Origin: Streptomyces sp. NBRC 110035
GTDB taxonomy: Bacteria; Actinomycetota; Actinomycetes; Streptomycetales; Streptomycetaceae
Assembly: GCF_000829695.1 (NCBI RefSeq)
Contig: NZ_BBNN01000025.1
Location: forward strand, 124,001-188,000
Direction: 5' to 3'
Length of the DNA stretch: 64,000 bases
Shown here piece by piece: positions 29,004-37,339 of the stretch. The position numbers were made by a program, and so were the translations under genes. Under the pieces are notes generated by a model. It had not been told where the DNA came from and made no database searches. It saw only the letters and a program-made list of their open reading frames with translations. The first letter of the stretch is position 1. Every line of letters starts with the position of its first letter.

Positions 29004-31504
29004 GCGGTCACCGCCGCCACCGTCGACACCCAGGCGAGGGCGGTGTCGTCGAGCTGCTTCCGGGCCCGGGTGACCGCCACGTAGGCGAGGCGGGCCTCCT
29101 CCCGGGGCAGGACGACCAGGCCGGTCTTCTGGTCCGGCTTCGGCGCCCGGAAGTCGGCGTGGATGCGGACGGCCGGCCACTCGCGGCCCTTCGACCGGTG
29201 CGCGGTCGAGACGACCAGCTCCGCCTGCTGCTCCGAACACAGCCCGTCCGCCGCGGCGATGATGCTGTCGGTGCCGTGCTCGTCGATGAGCTTGACCAGG
29301 ACCTCGAGGGAGCCGTCTTCCTCGGCGGCGTACTGGCGGACGGCGTCCCAGGACGGGAAACCCATCAGCTCGGGGTGGTCGGTCGGGCGGCCGTCCTGGA
29401 GTGCTTCGGCGGCCCAGGCAAGGCGCTTGATGTCGCCGCCCCCGCCAACGAGGGCGACCTTCCGGCCGTTGGCGAGGCCCTCCATGACGATGTCCATGGC
29501 GCCGGCGTTGGTGCGGCAGAGGATTGCGTCCGGGGTGGCGAGCGTGCCGACGGTGGAGTCCGCGGCGTCCCAGCCGGTGAGGCGGAGCGGCGCGTCGATC
29601 AGCCGCAGCCACACGTTGGCGCGGGCGGCGATCGCCGGACCGAACCGGAACGACTGCGACAAGGTGAGCTGCGGGCAGGCGAGTTCGCGGACGAAGCCCT
29701 CGAGCGCGTCCTTGGCGCCGCGCCAGCTGTAGATCTGCTGTGCGGAGTCGCCGACGGCGATGCGCTGTGCGTGCTCCTGCGCCAGGAGGACGCCGGACAG
29801 GACGTCGTTCGTGTCCTGCGCCTCATCGAGGAGCACCACGTCCGTCGGAATCGTCGGCCTCGAGAGCGCCCACATCTTCAGGTAGTGGTCGTGGGTCAGG
29901 TTGAGGACGCTGTCGTCGTTCTCCAGGTCGGCCCAGGCCGCGCGGGCGACGGGGAAGGCGAGCTGCACCAGCTCTGCGCGCGCTCGCTTCTTCGTGAGGC
30001 CGTCGTACTGCGGGACGTGCTGCTCGGTGATTTCGTCGTCGGCACTGTGGCACCAGCGGGTCACGGTGTCGAGCGCGACCCGCATGATGATCTTGAAGGT
30101 CATGGCCTTCTGGCCGCCGGTGTCGGTGCGGATCGTCGGGGTCGCGCCGATGACGCCGAGCACGGACCGGACGTCGAGGGCCTGAGCGGCCTCGTGCGCC
30201 GTCTGCCGAGGCCGCTGGAGACGCCGGCCGTACCGCGGGTCGAAGGCGAGACCGTGGCCGGTCTTGCACGCGACCGCGGCCGGGAACGACTTCGCGGCGT
30301 CGTTCTTGATGGCGGTGTTGTAGGCGACGTACGTCATCCGGCGGCGCCGGTCGGACTGCGCGATGAGCTTGAGCGTGCTGGAGTTGTGCGTCGGCACGCA
30401 GCCCGCCGTCAGGTACAGGTGATCCGGCGCGGTGACGCTGATACATACGGCTTCGTCCGGCTCGACTGGAGTAATCGCCCGGATCGCCCGGAACGGGGCC
30501 ACCCGCGCGCCCTCGCACCAGCCGGAGGCCTTGCGCTCCAGGAAGAACGGCACCAGGTGTGCGGGCAGCTTGATCCGCATCCGGTATGCGAGCTTCCGCC
30601 GGGTGGCCTTCTCCGTCAGAGTCGCCGTGCCGCCGAGCGACTGGACAAGCCAGCGGACGTCCTCGGCCAGCCGGAGGCTGGTGGTGACGTACTCCGCAGC
30701 GTCTCCGTGCGCCCGGTGCCCGTCCGCATCCAGAAGTCCGCGGAGCACTTCGAGGCGCTGGTCGGCCGACGCGAACTTATAGAGGTCCGGCACGAACTTC
30801 TCGTGGCTCCGAAGGCCGCGCAACCCGAGTGAGCGGAGCGCGTCAACGATTGGGTTCCAGAATCCGCGGCGCCCAGGCAGTGTCTGGCGTCCGCCCAGGC
30901 CGTACCCGTAACGGCCCGCGCTGTCGTACACGACGACGCCCATAGGATCGACCAGAGCACGCACGCGATCGATGATCTGCGCGTCCGCAGTCGTGACGGT
31001 GACGGTGCCGCTCAGTGAGCCGTCGCCGAGCAGAAGGCCCAGCAGCCACGGATCGAGCGGCAGTTCCGCCTCGGGCAGCTTCACGGGGTCGGGCATGGGC
31101 ACGAACCACCGGCCGCCGCCGCCAGGACGTGCTACGCCGCGGGCGAGGATCTCGGCGGTGGTCAGCACCTGGCCGGGCGTGCCCCGGTCTCGCTGCTTGT
31201 TGGACTGGACGAGCCAGCGGTGTTCGGCATCAGCGATCACCGTGACGCCATCGGAGAACCGCAACTCGTACAGAGGGCGGATGCCCTGGGGATAGACGCC
31301 GGAGACCTCGTAAATGAGGCCGTCGCGTCCAATGATGGGGTCGTCGATGGCGAGGGTGCCGATGGGGCGCCAGCCGGTCGGCGTGAGCACGGGCTGGTCG
31401 GTGCGAAGTGCTTTGCCGCAGCCCGCGCCGGCCTGGAGGACAAGGTCCAGCCCGTCGCCGTACGCATCGATCGCCTCGGCTTGCTCGAGAGTTGGGGTCA
31501 CCAC
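29000..31504 (-). CDS. UvrD-like superfamily 1 helicase, interrupted by an intein in the P-loop
   Basis: AAGGAGGTG lies 8 bases before GTG 31504, a near-perfect ribosome site. The 834-residue precursor has GAGCGK at 26-31, then a 343-residue intein, then SSTLKL. Splicing restores GAGCGKSS, the Walker A loop of a 491-residue SF1 helicase. Other motifs follow: VVLLDEAQDTND near 557 (motif II), IAVGDSAQQIYSWRG (III), LSQSFRF, HRSKGREWPAV near 770 and LAYVAVTRARKQL near 806 (VI). Without splicing the ATPase cannot work. It is part of the replication/recombination cluster. Confidence 0.92.
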   Translation of the reverse strand: MVTPTLEQAEAIDAYGDGLDLVLQAGAGCGKALRTDQPVLTPTGWRPIGTLAIDDPIIGRDGLIYEVSGVYPQGIRPLYELRFSDGVTVIADAEHRWLVQSNKQRDRGTPGQVLTTAEILARGVARPGGGGRWFVPMPDPVKLPEAELPLDPWLLGLLLGDGSLSGTVTVTTADAQIIDRVRALVDPMGVVVYDSAGRYGYGLGGRQTLPGRRGFWNPIVDALRSLGLRGLRSHEKFVPDLYKFASADQRLEVLRGLLDADGHRAHGDAAEYVTTSLRLAEDVRWLVQSLGGTATLTEKATRRKLAYRMRIKLPAHLVPFFLERKASGWCEGARVAPFRAIRAITPVEPDEAVCISVTAPDHLYLTAGCVPTHNSSTLKLIAQSDRRRRMTYVAYNTAIKNDAAKSFPAAVACKTGHGLAFDPRYGRRLQRPRQTAHEAAQALDVRSVLGVIGATPTIRTDTGGQKAMTFKIIMRVALDTVTRWCHSADDEITEQHVPQYDGLTKKRARAELVQLAFPVARAAWADLENDDSVLNLTHDHYLKMWALSRPTIPTDVVLLDEAQDTNDVLSGVLLAQEHAQRIAVGDSAQQIYSWRGAKDALEGFVRELACPQLTLSQSFRFGPAIAARANVWLRLIDAPLRLTGWDAADSTVGTLATPDAILCRTNAGAMDIVMEGLANGRKVALVGGGGDIKRLAWAAEALQDGRPTDHPELMGFPSWDAVRQYAAEEDGSLEVLVKLIDEHGTDSIIAAADGLCSEQQAELVVSTAHRSKGREWPAVRIHADFRAPKPDQKTGLVVLPREEARLAYVAVTRARKQLDDTALAWVSTVAAVTA
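30383..31411 (-). other. Class 3 intein with LAGLIDADG homing endonuclease domain
   Basis: Residues 32-374 of the helicase precursor. It starts with Ala32 (block A ALRTDQPVLTPTGW) and ends PTHN before Ser375. The class 3 triplet is present: W97 in EHRWLV (block B), C354 in AVCISV (block F) and T372 in PTHN (block G). Two LAGLIDADG helices occur, WLLGLLLGDGS near 153-163 and VLRGLLDADG near 253-262, with both catalytic acidic residues kept. So both splicing and homing may be active. The class assignment follows the published class 3 scheme. Confidence 0.88.
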
Positions 31505-31532
31505 TGGGGTGCACCTCCTTTCGGGGGTGCGA

Positions 31533-31560
31533 GCCCGCCCCGCATGGGGTCGGGGCGGGC
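31533..31560 (-). terminator. Hairpin before the helicase gene
   Basis: GCCCGCCCC (31533-31541) pairs with GGGGCGGGC (31552-31560), between the stop of the AAA_24 gene and the helicase ribosome site. It may attenuate helicase expression. Confidence 0.5.
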
Positions 31561-31578
31561 CCGCGGTCAGTGACGGAC

Positions 31579-32814
31579 TCAGGCGGCGTCGGCGGCGAGC
31601 CGGGCGGCGTCGTCCTCCAGGCCCTGGACCAACGCGGCGAACTCGTCCGCCGCGTTGTCCCGCTCACCGAAGCTCGTGAGTGTGTCGAGCAGCGTCTTGG
31701 CCTCGTCCAACGCCATCTCGTTGGCGGAGCCGATCCGGCGGCCGACGATCAGCGAGATGGCGCGCAGTCGGTCCTCGCGGCCCTTGATCTCGAGCTGGTT
31801 GAAGAGGGCGTGCATCATCCGCATCTGCGGGGCGGAGACGGGCGCCGGACCCTGGTCCTGCTCGGTGGAGGCCGGCGGGGTGCTCTGCTCCGGCGAGGGC
31901 ACAGCCGCCGGAGTGGCGGGCGTCGCCGCGGACTTGACGGCCTGGCCGTACTCCCGGATGACGTCCCCGAGCTTGGCGGGCTCGCCGGTCTTCGGGTGCA
32001 GCAGGTCCGCACCGAGCAGGTTCCGCGCCTGCGCCTGGCCATGAAGCTCCAGCGCCCGCTTGTACGTCAGCCCGTCGGCGACCAGCGCGTCCACGATGAC
32101 CTGCATCGGGTCCACACCCTGCCCGAGCTGCTCCAGGATCGCCTCAGCGAAGTCGGGGCCGGGGTGGTGCACGCACGCGCCGTCGAGCGGCGTGTACCGG
32201 GTCTTGGTCACGGTGCCGGTGCCCTCGGTCATGTCGATCACGACGTCGACTTCGTACTCGGCGCCCTCACGCTGGACCGTCTTGACGCCCAGCTTCTTGA
32301 CCTTGCCGTTGGCCAGCTCGTAGTCGTTCTTCGTCCGCATGGTGACGATGACGTGGCCGGGGAAGTGCAGCAGGGCGTCCAGCATGTCCTGCTCCATTTC
32401 GTTCACCGGAGCCCAGGCGGAGAACTTCCCGCCGTTGATCTTCTTGCCCTCCTCCTCGACGCGGGCGAGGAGTCCGCCCTTCCCGGCCCAGAAGTGCGAC
32501 CAGCTGTCGATGATGAGGACGGCGAGGCGGGCCTCCTCGGCGGCGCGGACGGCGGCGATGAGGTTCTCCGGGGAGCAGAACGCCATCGGCAGGTGCGCGA
32601 AGGTGTGGGACTCGATGTCGGGGCGGCCGGGGACGGGGGCGTACTTGAGGGCGGAGCCGCGCTCGGTGTCGACGACGCCGATCTGTCCGCCGGCGGCGAG
32701 GCCTTCGGCCATGCGGAGGGCCGTCTTGGTCTTGCCGGAGCCGCCGGGGCCCTGGAGGGCGATGCGGGCCTTGGCAGTCTCGCGGGTGGCCGGCTGGAAG
32801 GTGAAGGTGCTCAT
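31579..32814 (-). CDS. AAA_24 ATPase, Sak4-like recombination protein
   Basis: ATG 32814 overlaps the upstream stop (ATGA). Walker A GPGGSGKT lies at 22-29 and Walker B LAVLIIDSWSHF near 110, with QREGAEYEVDVVIDM further on, as in phage RecA-like single-strand annealing ATPases (Sak4 type). A linker rich in Pro/Ala/Thr (about 300-345) and a helical C-terminal domain (MRMMHALFNQLEIKGREDRL) complete the 411 residues. It may work with the SSB. The recombination role is inferred from family. Confidence 0.8.
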   Translation of the reverse strand: MSTFTFQPATRETAKARIALQGPGGSGKTKTALRMAEGLAAGGQIGVVDTERGSALKYAPVPGRPDIESHTFAHLPMAFCSPENLIAAVRAAEEARLAVLIIDSWSHFWAGKGGLLARVEEEGKKINGGKFSAWAPVNEMEQDMLDALLHFPGHVIVTMRTKNDYELANGKVKKLGVKTVQREGAEYEVDVVIDMTEGTGTVTKTRYTPLDGACVHHPGPDFAEAILEQLGQGVDPMQVIVDALVADGLTYKRALELHGQAQARNLLGADLLHPKTGEPAKLGDVIREYGQAVKSAATPATPAAVPSPEQSTPPASTEQDQGPAPVSAPQMRMMHALFNQLEIKGREDRLRAISLIVGRRIGSANEMALDEAKTLLDTLTSFGERDNAADEFAALVQGLEDDAARLAADAA

Positions 32815-33113
32815 GAGTCGTTCCTGTTCGTGCCGGTCTGCGGCGGGATGGTGGCTCGGAAGGGGCTTGCGGCGATGTCGCGGGCGAGCTTGGCGGCGCG
32901 CATTACGGCCCCGTAGGCGCGGCGCTTGCGGCGCTCGTCGGCCTGGGTGTCGGACGGCTTCGTGCCGTACTGGTCCTTGGCGTGCGCGGCCAGGGCGGTC
33001 GCGAGCTCGGCGCCGTACTCGGTGCGGAGGGCGGCGAGGACCTGCGCGGCTTCGCCCGGCTGGAGCGGCCGGCCGGTGGTGAGCGCCCGGTAGGCGCGGG
33101 CGTACGCGCTCAC
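32811..33113 (-). CDS. Hypothetical basic protein (100 aa)
   Basis: GTG 33113 overlaps the upstream stop. It is helical: a first half rich in Ala/Leu (GEAAQVLAALRTEYGAELAT) and a second half rich in Arg/Lys (DERRKRRAYGAVMRAAKLAR). It may be a small accessory of the adjacent ATPase. The family was not recognised. Confidence 0.6.
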   Translation of the reverse strand: MSAYARAYRALTTGRPLQPGEAAQVLAALRTEYGAELATALAAHAKDQYGTKPSDTQADERRKRRAYGAVMRAAKLARDIAASPFRATIPPQTGTNRNDS

Positions 33114-33943
33114 CGGTCTTCACCGTCCCGGGCGGCGAGCATCAGCCCGGTCATGCCCTCACCGAGGAGGTGCACGGTCACGCCCTGGTGCTCGCCGGTC
33201 CCGGTGGTGACCGCACCGCGCGCGGTGATCGTGGCGACGTTGACCCGGAGACGGGTCAGCCACCAGGACCAGGCGGCGTAGTCGTGCGGCCGGACCGTGA
33301 GGCGGATCGTGTGGTCGTCGAGGACCTCGGCGGCGGTGACGTCGGGCTGCGAGCCGCTGAGGAGGCCGGCCAGGTGGGCGGCCGGGGACTCCTCGCGGAG
33401 GGCCTGGACCGGCGCGATCAGCTGGGTGATCCCGTCCGCCGGTGGGGTGGACGCGTCGTCGTCCTCGTATCCGGCGACCGTCCACTGCTCGGTGTCCCGG
33501 TCCCACACCACCGACCACGCGGTGTGGTCGGTGAGGGTGCCGTCGAGGTCGATACCGACCGGCATCCCGATGCCCGCGGCCGCGTTGAGGGCGTCGGCGA
33601 TCGCGGCCCAGTACTCCCGCTCGGTGCGCGGCACGAAGGGCTCGTTGCCGTCCGTGGGGTCCGGCGCGGTCGCCGACTCCACCAGGAGGTCGTCGCGCTG
33701 AGCCACCACCTCGTCGACCCGGGCGCGCAGCTTCTCGCGGTCGGCGTGGACGTCGGCGAGGTCCTGCGTCCGCTGCGCCAGCTCGGCACGCAGCCGCTCC
33801 ACCTCAGCCGCGGTTTCCGGCGACTGGAGCAGCTGCGACGACTCCAGCGCGAACGCGGCCTGCGACGACAGGTCGTACGACGGTCCGTGCAGCCACGCCG
33901 CATCGATGACCTTCTTTGCCGTGAGGGCGAGCTTCGAGATCAT
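33110..33943 (-). CDS. Hypothetical protein with coiled-coil (277 aa)
   Basis: ATG 33943 overlaps the upstream stop. The N-terminal 95 residues form a coiled-coil (VERLRAELAQRTQDLADVHA). The rest holds two alpha/beta stretches (AGIGMPVGIDLDGTLTDHTA and HTIRLTVRPHDYAAWSWWLT). A DLDGTLTD segment resembles HAD motif I, but no other HAD motifs follow. The function is unknown. Confidence 0.6.
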   Translation of the reverse strand: MISKLALTAKKVIDAAWLHGPSYDLSSQAAFALESSQLLQSPETAAEVERLRAELAQRTQDLADVHADREKLRARVDEVVAQRDDLLVESATAPDPTDGNEPFVPRTEREYWAAIADALNAAAGIGMPVGIDLDGTLTDHTAWSVVWDRDTEQWTVAGYEDDDASTPPADGITQLIAPVQALREESPAAHLAGLLSGSQPDVTAAEVLDDHTIRLTVRPHDYAAWSWWLTRLRVNVATITARGAVTTGTGEHQGVTVHLLGEGMTGLMLAARDGEDR

Positions 33944-34200
33944 GCGGTCTCACCGTCCTTACCGACGTAGCGGGCCTCGACCCGGGCGCCGTACTCGGTC
34001 AGCACACGCGTGGCCTCGTACGCCCCTGCCGGGAGGTACGCCGACCGCGAGCCGGAGCGGGGGACCCTGGCGGTGCGGATGTTGTACTCGATGCAGGAGG
34101 CGGTGCTGCTGGAGTTGTACTCGCCAACGGGCTGCCACTGGCCGGGGGTGGCACGGCAGTGGGCCGCGACCGCGAAGTGGTCGACCAACTTGCGCTTCAT
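33940..34200 (-). CDS. Hypothetical basic protein (86 aa)
   Basis: ATG 34200 overlaps the upstream stop (ATGA). It begins MKRKLVDHFAVAAHCRATPG and has a basic middle (IRTARVPRSGSRSAYL). It belongs to the fully coupled run from 31579 to 35536. The family was not recognised. Confidence 0.6.
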   Translation of the reverse strand: MKRKLVDHFAVAAHCRATPGQWQPVGEYNSSSTASCIEYNIRTARVPRSGSRSAYLPAGAYEATRVLTEYGARVEARYVGKDGETA

Positions 34201-34931
34201 GCGGTCTCACCACCCTCGGTGGCCGTGATGGCCGTCAACGGGCCCGCCTGCGCCACGAGGCTGGCCAGCGTGCAGCGCTCCGGCCGGCCGTCCTGCGACA
34301 GCAACGGCATCCCGTCCTCGGCGAGCTCGCCCTGGAAGTACCAGAACTCACCGACCGCGTCCCGCTGCGGGAGCGCCAGGTCGTACACCAGCCCCTCGAA
34401 CTCGAACGGGCGCCCCGCGGACCGCACCGCCCGGGTACGGACCTCCGGCAGGTCGTACGCCAGCACCGACACCCGCACGCCGTCCCGGTAGCCCTCGCCA
34501 CCCACGACGTACGGCAACGGCTGCTCACCGTCGTGCGTGACACCGAAATACCGGCGCCAGCCCGCCCACTGGGACAGATCCGTGATGTGCAGCGACACCA
34601 GCACCCGGTCACCCTCGACCTGCATGCTCTGGAACTCGACGCGGTCGCCGATCTGCTCCTGGATGCCGGCGGCGACCTGGCGGGCGCGCTCGCACGCCTG
34701 GTCCCAGGCGACAGCCTGCTGCTCCAGGTCCGTGAGCTCCGGGTCGACCGGCGGGCGCGGCATCCACCCGCCGGCGGGCGTACGGCGCAGGATGAGGCCG
34801 CGCGTCCGCTCGGTGTCGACGAGGAGGCCGACCTTGTTGAGGGCGTGCGCGGCGGCGATCTCCGGGGCGCTACCGCCTGCGGCCATGGCCTCGCGAATGA
34901 TCGCGATGGCGTGGGGGAGGTTCTTGTTCAC
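34197..34931 (-). CDS. Hypothetical protein (244 aa)
   Basis: GTG 34931 overlaps the sigma-factor stop (GTGA). The N-terminus (VNKNLPHAIAIIREAMAAGG) is a helical start like that of HTH proteins. The middle is helical (LEQQAVAWDQACERARQVAA) and the C-terminal 110 are beta-rich (FEFEGLVYDLALPQRDAVGE). As the gene translated next to the sigma factor it could modulate it (for example as an anti-sigma), but this is only a possibility from context. Confidence 0.6.
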   Translation of the reverse strand: MNKNLPHAIAIIREAMAAGGSAPEIAAAHALNKVGLLVDTERTRGLILRRTPAGGWMPRPPVDPELTDLEQQAVAWDQACERARQVAAGIQEQIGDRVEFQSMQVEGDRVLVSLHITDLSQWAGWRRYFGVTHDGEQPLPYVVGGEGYRDGVRVSVLAYDLPEVRTRAVRSAGRPFEFEGLVYDLALPQRDAVGEFWYFQGELAEDGMPLLSQDGRPERCTLASLVAQAGPLTAITATEGGETA

Positions 34932-35536
34932 GCCGCCACCGCCCCGGGGGTCTCGGCGGCCAGCTCGGCGCGCATCTTCGCGATTGCCCGGAACTGCAGC
35001 GTCTTCGTGGCGCCGGTCTTCTTGCCCAGCTCGGCGGCCGTCTCCGGCACCGACAGGCCCTCGAAGTACCGCAACTCGATGCACTCGCGCTGGAGTCGGC
35101 TGAGCGTCCGCATCGCGTACGCCACCGTCTCGGCCGCCTCCGCGACGTCCAGGTCCCGCAGGGCGGACGCCTCGGCGGACCGGTCACGCTGGCCGGCGTC
35201 GGGCGTCTCGGCGACCGGGACCTCCAGCCGCGTCCGCGCGGCCTTGACGTGGTCGAGGTGGATGTTCCGGGCGATGACGACCAGCCAGCCCGCGAAGCCA
35301 CCGGCGCGCGGGCCGCTGAAGGTGTCCATGCGGCGGAGGGCGCGCAGGAAGGTCTCCTGCGTGAGGTCCTCGGCGAGCTGCTGGTCCCGGGTCCGGCTGA
35401 GGAGGTAGGTGTACACCTCGCCGCGGTACTCGTTGTACAGAGCAGCGAAGGCCGCTCGGTCACCCGCGACGGCTCGGGCCACCAGCTCGGGGCCCGATCC
35501 CTCCCGGGTGATCTTGTGGGTAACGTGGGTCAACAC
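34928..35536 (-). CDS. Phage-encoded ECF-type sigma factor
   Basis: GTG 35536 follows GAGAG. The 202-residue protein has region 2 at about 15-90 (AFAALYNEYRGEVYTYLLSR, DLTQETFLRALRRMDTF, AGWLVVIARNIHLDHVK). Region 4 lies at about 135-190 (YAMRTLSRLQRECIELRYFE, then GLSVPETAAELGKKTGATKT). Both cores match the sigma-70 ECF layout, without region 3. It may direct host RNA polymerase to phage promoters, a candidate switch to late genes. Confidence 0.88.
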   Translation of the reverse strand: MLTHVTHKITREGSGPELVARAVAGDRAAFAALYNEYRGEVYTYLLSRTRDQQLAEDLTQETFLRALRRMDTFSGPRAGGFAGWLVVIARNIHLDHVKAARTRLEVPVAETPDAGQRDRSAEASALRDLDVAEAAETVAYAMRTLSRLQRECIELRYFEGLSVPETAAELGKKTGATKTLQFRAIAKMRAELAAETPGAVAA

Positions 35537-35651
35537 GACTGCTCTCTTTCTGGGTGTTGCGGTTGTGGAGGTCGCCCCGGTGGTGCGGGGCGGTCCGGAG
35601 TCGAGGGGTCGCCAGGCCTGGCAGTCAGGCGGCCCTTCGGCATGTTTGGGA

Positions 35652-35891
35652 TCAGGCCGTCGCGGCCAGCTGGTCCTGCTCCGCCATCCACGCCTTCACG
35701 GCGGTCAGGTCGAAGCGGCGGACCTCCTTCTTCTGGCCGGTCGACTTCAGCCGCTCCACCGGCATGCCGTCCTCGATCCAGCGCAGGACGGTCCAGTCGG
35801 AGACCTGGTAGTAGGTCTCCAGCTCGGGCTGGGTGAGGAGAGGCATCAGGCCGGCCGGGAGGGGGACGCGGCGGTCACTCTTCGTCGGCAT
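35652..35891 (-). CDS. Excisionase-like HTH protein (79 aa)
   Basis: ATG 35891 follows AAAGG and lies 16 bases inside the preceding gene. The product has a MerR/AlpA-type winged HTH: LLTQPELETYYQVSDWTVLR then WIEDGMPVERLKSTGQKKEV and RRFDLTAVKAWMAEQ. This is the common form of actinophage Xis or Cox proteins. It may control excision together with the integrase on the other side of the switch. Confidence 0.7.
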   Translation of the reverse strand: MPTKSDRRVPLPAGLMPLLTQPELETYYQVSDWTVLRWIEDGMPVERLKSTGQKKEVRRFDLTAVKAWMAEQDQLAATA

Positions 35892-36189
35892 CGGGGCTTG
35901 ACCTTTCGATTCTCGAAGTCGAAGCTTCGGGCATGGCAAAGAGGTCCTGGAGGGGGGTGTTCGTCTCCTCGTGCAGCGCGGAGGCGATGACCCAGGCCGT
36001 CTTCAGCTCGCACGCCGTGCGGGCCGTTTTGCCCTGCCCTGCGAGCCGGCCCACGGTGGCCGCCGAGATGCCCTTCCCGGCCGGGTCCACCCGCCGCGTC
36101 GCCTCGGCGAGTTGGGGGATGGAGAGGCCGGCGCGGGCCATGGCGTCTCTGAGCGGCTGGCCGTCGGCCTTGCGGTGCAGCTTGGGCAT
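35875..36189 (-). CDS. XRE-family regulator, Cro-like position (104 aa)
   Basis: GAGGTC precedes ATG 36189. The HTH covers about 5-55 (MPKLHRKADGQPLRDAMARA, then GLSIPQLAEATRRVDPAGKG and ISAATVGRLAGQGKTARTAC). It is divergent from the repressor at 36460, the classic cro position, and is followed by the excisionase-like gene. The operator arms at 36238-36258 lie in its leader. Confidence 0.7.
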   Translation of the reverse strand: MPKLHRKADGQPLRDAMARAGLSIPQLAEATRRVDPAGKGISAATVGRLAGQGKTARTACELKTAWVIASALHEETNTPLQDLFAMPEASTSRIERSSPDADEE

Positions 36190-36237
36190 AAAGGGACCTC
36201 GTGCCGTGATGGCTGAGAGCACCCCGGGCGGGGTGTC

Positions 36238-36258
36238 TTCGATATTTCTACTATCGAA
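36238..36258. promoter_or_regulatory. TTCGATA/TATCGAA palindrome in the switch region
   Basis: TTCGATA (36238-36244) is repeated inverted as TATCGAA (36252-36258) with a 7-base spacer, in the only AT-rich stretch of the switch, 49 bases upstream of the Cro-like start. A related TTCGATTCTCGAAGTCGAA occurs at about 35905. These are probably operator sites. Confidence 0.55.
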
Positions 36259-36409
36259 ATCGAATCCGTGTCAATGGGTGGCTCCGAGTTCATCCGAGTG
36301 GCTCCGAGCGGTGCAGGGGAGGTGCGTGTCCGGCTCCGGCGTGCGCCGACGCTGATCGGTACGCAACGGCGCGTATTCGGCGGGTCGCGCGCCGTCAGGT
36401 TCCCGCCAT

Positions 36410-36442
36410 ACCTTCTACTTTTACTTGCGAAAGGTAGAAGGT
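36410..36442. promoter_or_regulatory. ACCTTCTAC palindrome upstream of the repressor gene
   Basis: ACCTTCTAC (36410-36418) and GTAGAAGGT (36434-36442) form a perfect 9-bp inverted repeat ending 17 bases before the repressor GTG. It differs from the TTCGATA sites, so two regulators may share this intergenic space. Confidence 0.55.
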
Positions 36443-36459
36443 GAGGGCAGGCTTGCCGC

Positions 36460-36828
36460 GTGGACACCCATGAGCACATCGCCCCTGCCGGGGGGGAGAC
36501 CTTCGCGCAGGCCCTCCGCGCGCTCAAGGACGACTACAACGTCAGCGAGAGCGAGATCGCGCGCCGTATCGACGCGCACGTGTCCACGGTCAACAACTGG
36601 GCCCACGGCAAGGCCAACCCTCGCGCCGCCGCCATCCGCCGGCTCGCCGTGGAGTTCCCTCGCTTCACTGAGGAGAGGCTCTTTGCCTCGATCGGAAAGC
36701 GGGCGCCCACCCCGCTCTCGCGCGACAAGCGAGCCGAGGCCCTCGAAGTGCTCGACCGGCTGACTGAAGAGCAGCAAGAGATGTTGTTGATCCAGGCCAG
36801 GGCGGTAGCGGACGCCAACGAGCGCTGA
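36460..36828 (+). CDS. XRE-family repressor, immunity candidate (122 aa)
   Basis: GTG 36460 lies 17 bases after the palindrome, with GGTGAGGG some way upstream. The HTH (about 13-65) reads FAQALRALKDDYNVSESEIA then RRIDAHVSTVNNWAHGKANP, a Cro/C1 fold. The C-terminal half (FTEERLFASIGKRAPTPLSR, then LDRLTEEQQEMLLIQARAVA) is helical and could dimerise; there is no LexA-type protease. It faces the Cro-like gene, so it is the best repressor candidate of the prophage. Confidence 0.75.
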   Translation: MDTHEHIAPAGGETFAQALRALKDDYNVSESEIARRIDAHVSTVNNWAHGKANPRAAAIRRLAVEFPRFTEERLFASIGKRAPTPLSRDKRAEALEVLDRLTEEQQEMLLIQARAVADANER

Positions 36829-37036
36829 CCCGTCGCATCTTTTTAGTTCTGCGTGCAACCAACTGCCTGGCTCGGAAGTCTCAGCAAAAGGCTCCTCGGC
36901 CAACTCACGACAGATGTGTAGAAACTGTGGTCGCACTGGTCGCGAAACGTGGATCTCGGGAGTACGGTCGGTCACCTGATCGACGTCCTCCCCCGCCGGT
37001 CTCACCAGCTACACGCGTCACCGCAGTCGGGGGAGT
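36829..37036. other. Intergenic leader before the integrase operon
   Basis: I see no gene. A CTTTTTAG tract at about 36839 could end the repressor transcript, although no stem precedes it clearly. Further on the sequence contains the leader of the small gene at 37037. Confidence 0.35.
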
Positions 37037-37339
37037 ATGCCCATGTGCATCCGCGTCCAGTACGCACCGCGCCACCAGATCGTCGACCCGTGGGATGCCG
37101 TCCGGCAAGTGATCACCATCCCGGAGGACCTGGGCGCCACTGTCCTCTTCACACTTCGCGCAGTACGAGCCGTACTCCGCCAACTCGGCGTGCCTCAAGA
37201 CAATTTCGGTGCACTCTGCTGGTGCGGCGAGGACATCGACCTCACCGCCGCACACGCCACCCAGCACCGACAGACCGAGGTGATCCAGGTGCACATCACA
37301 CAGGCCCCCGCCACGACCGGGAGGCACCATGCCGCGTAG
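37037..37339 (+). CDS. Small protein upstream of the integrase (100 aa)
   Basis: GGGGGAG lies before ATG 37037, and the gene overlaps the integrase start by 11 bases, so the two are an operon. The product begins MPMCIRVQYAPRHQIVDPWD and has a CWCGEDID segment near 60. No HTH is clear, so it may or may not be a directionality factor. Confidence 0.55.
   Translation: MPMCIRVQYAPRHQIVDPWDAVRQVITIPEDLGATVLFTLRAVRAVLRQLGVPQDNFGALCWCGEDIDLTAAHATQHRQTEVIQVHITQAPATTGRHHAA

Noticed and set aside
33110..33943. HAD phosphatase, from DLDGTLTD in this protein
   Set aside because: No HAD motifs II to IV follow, so the match is probably chance.
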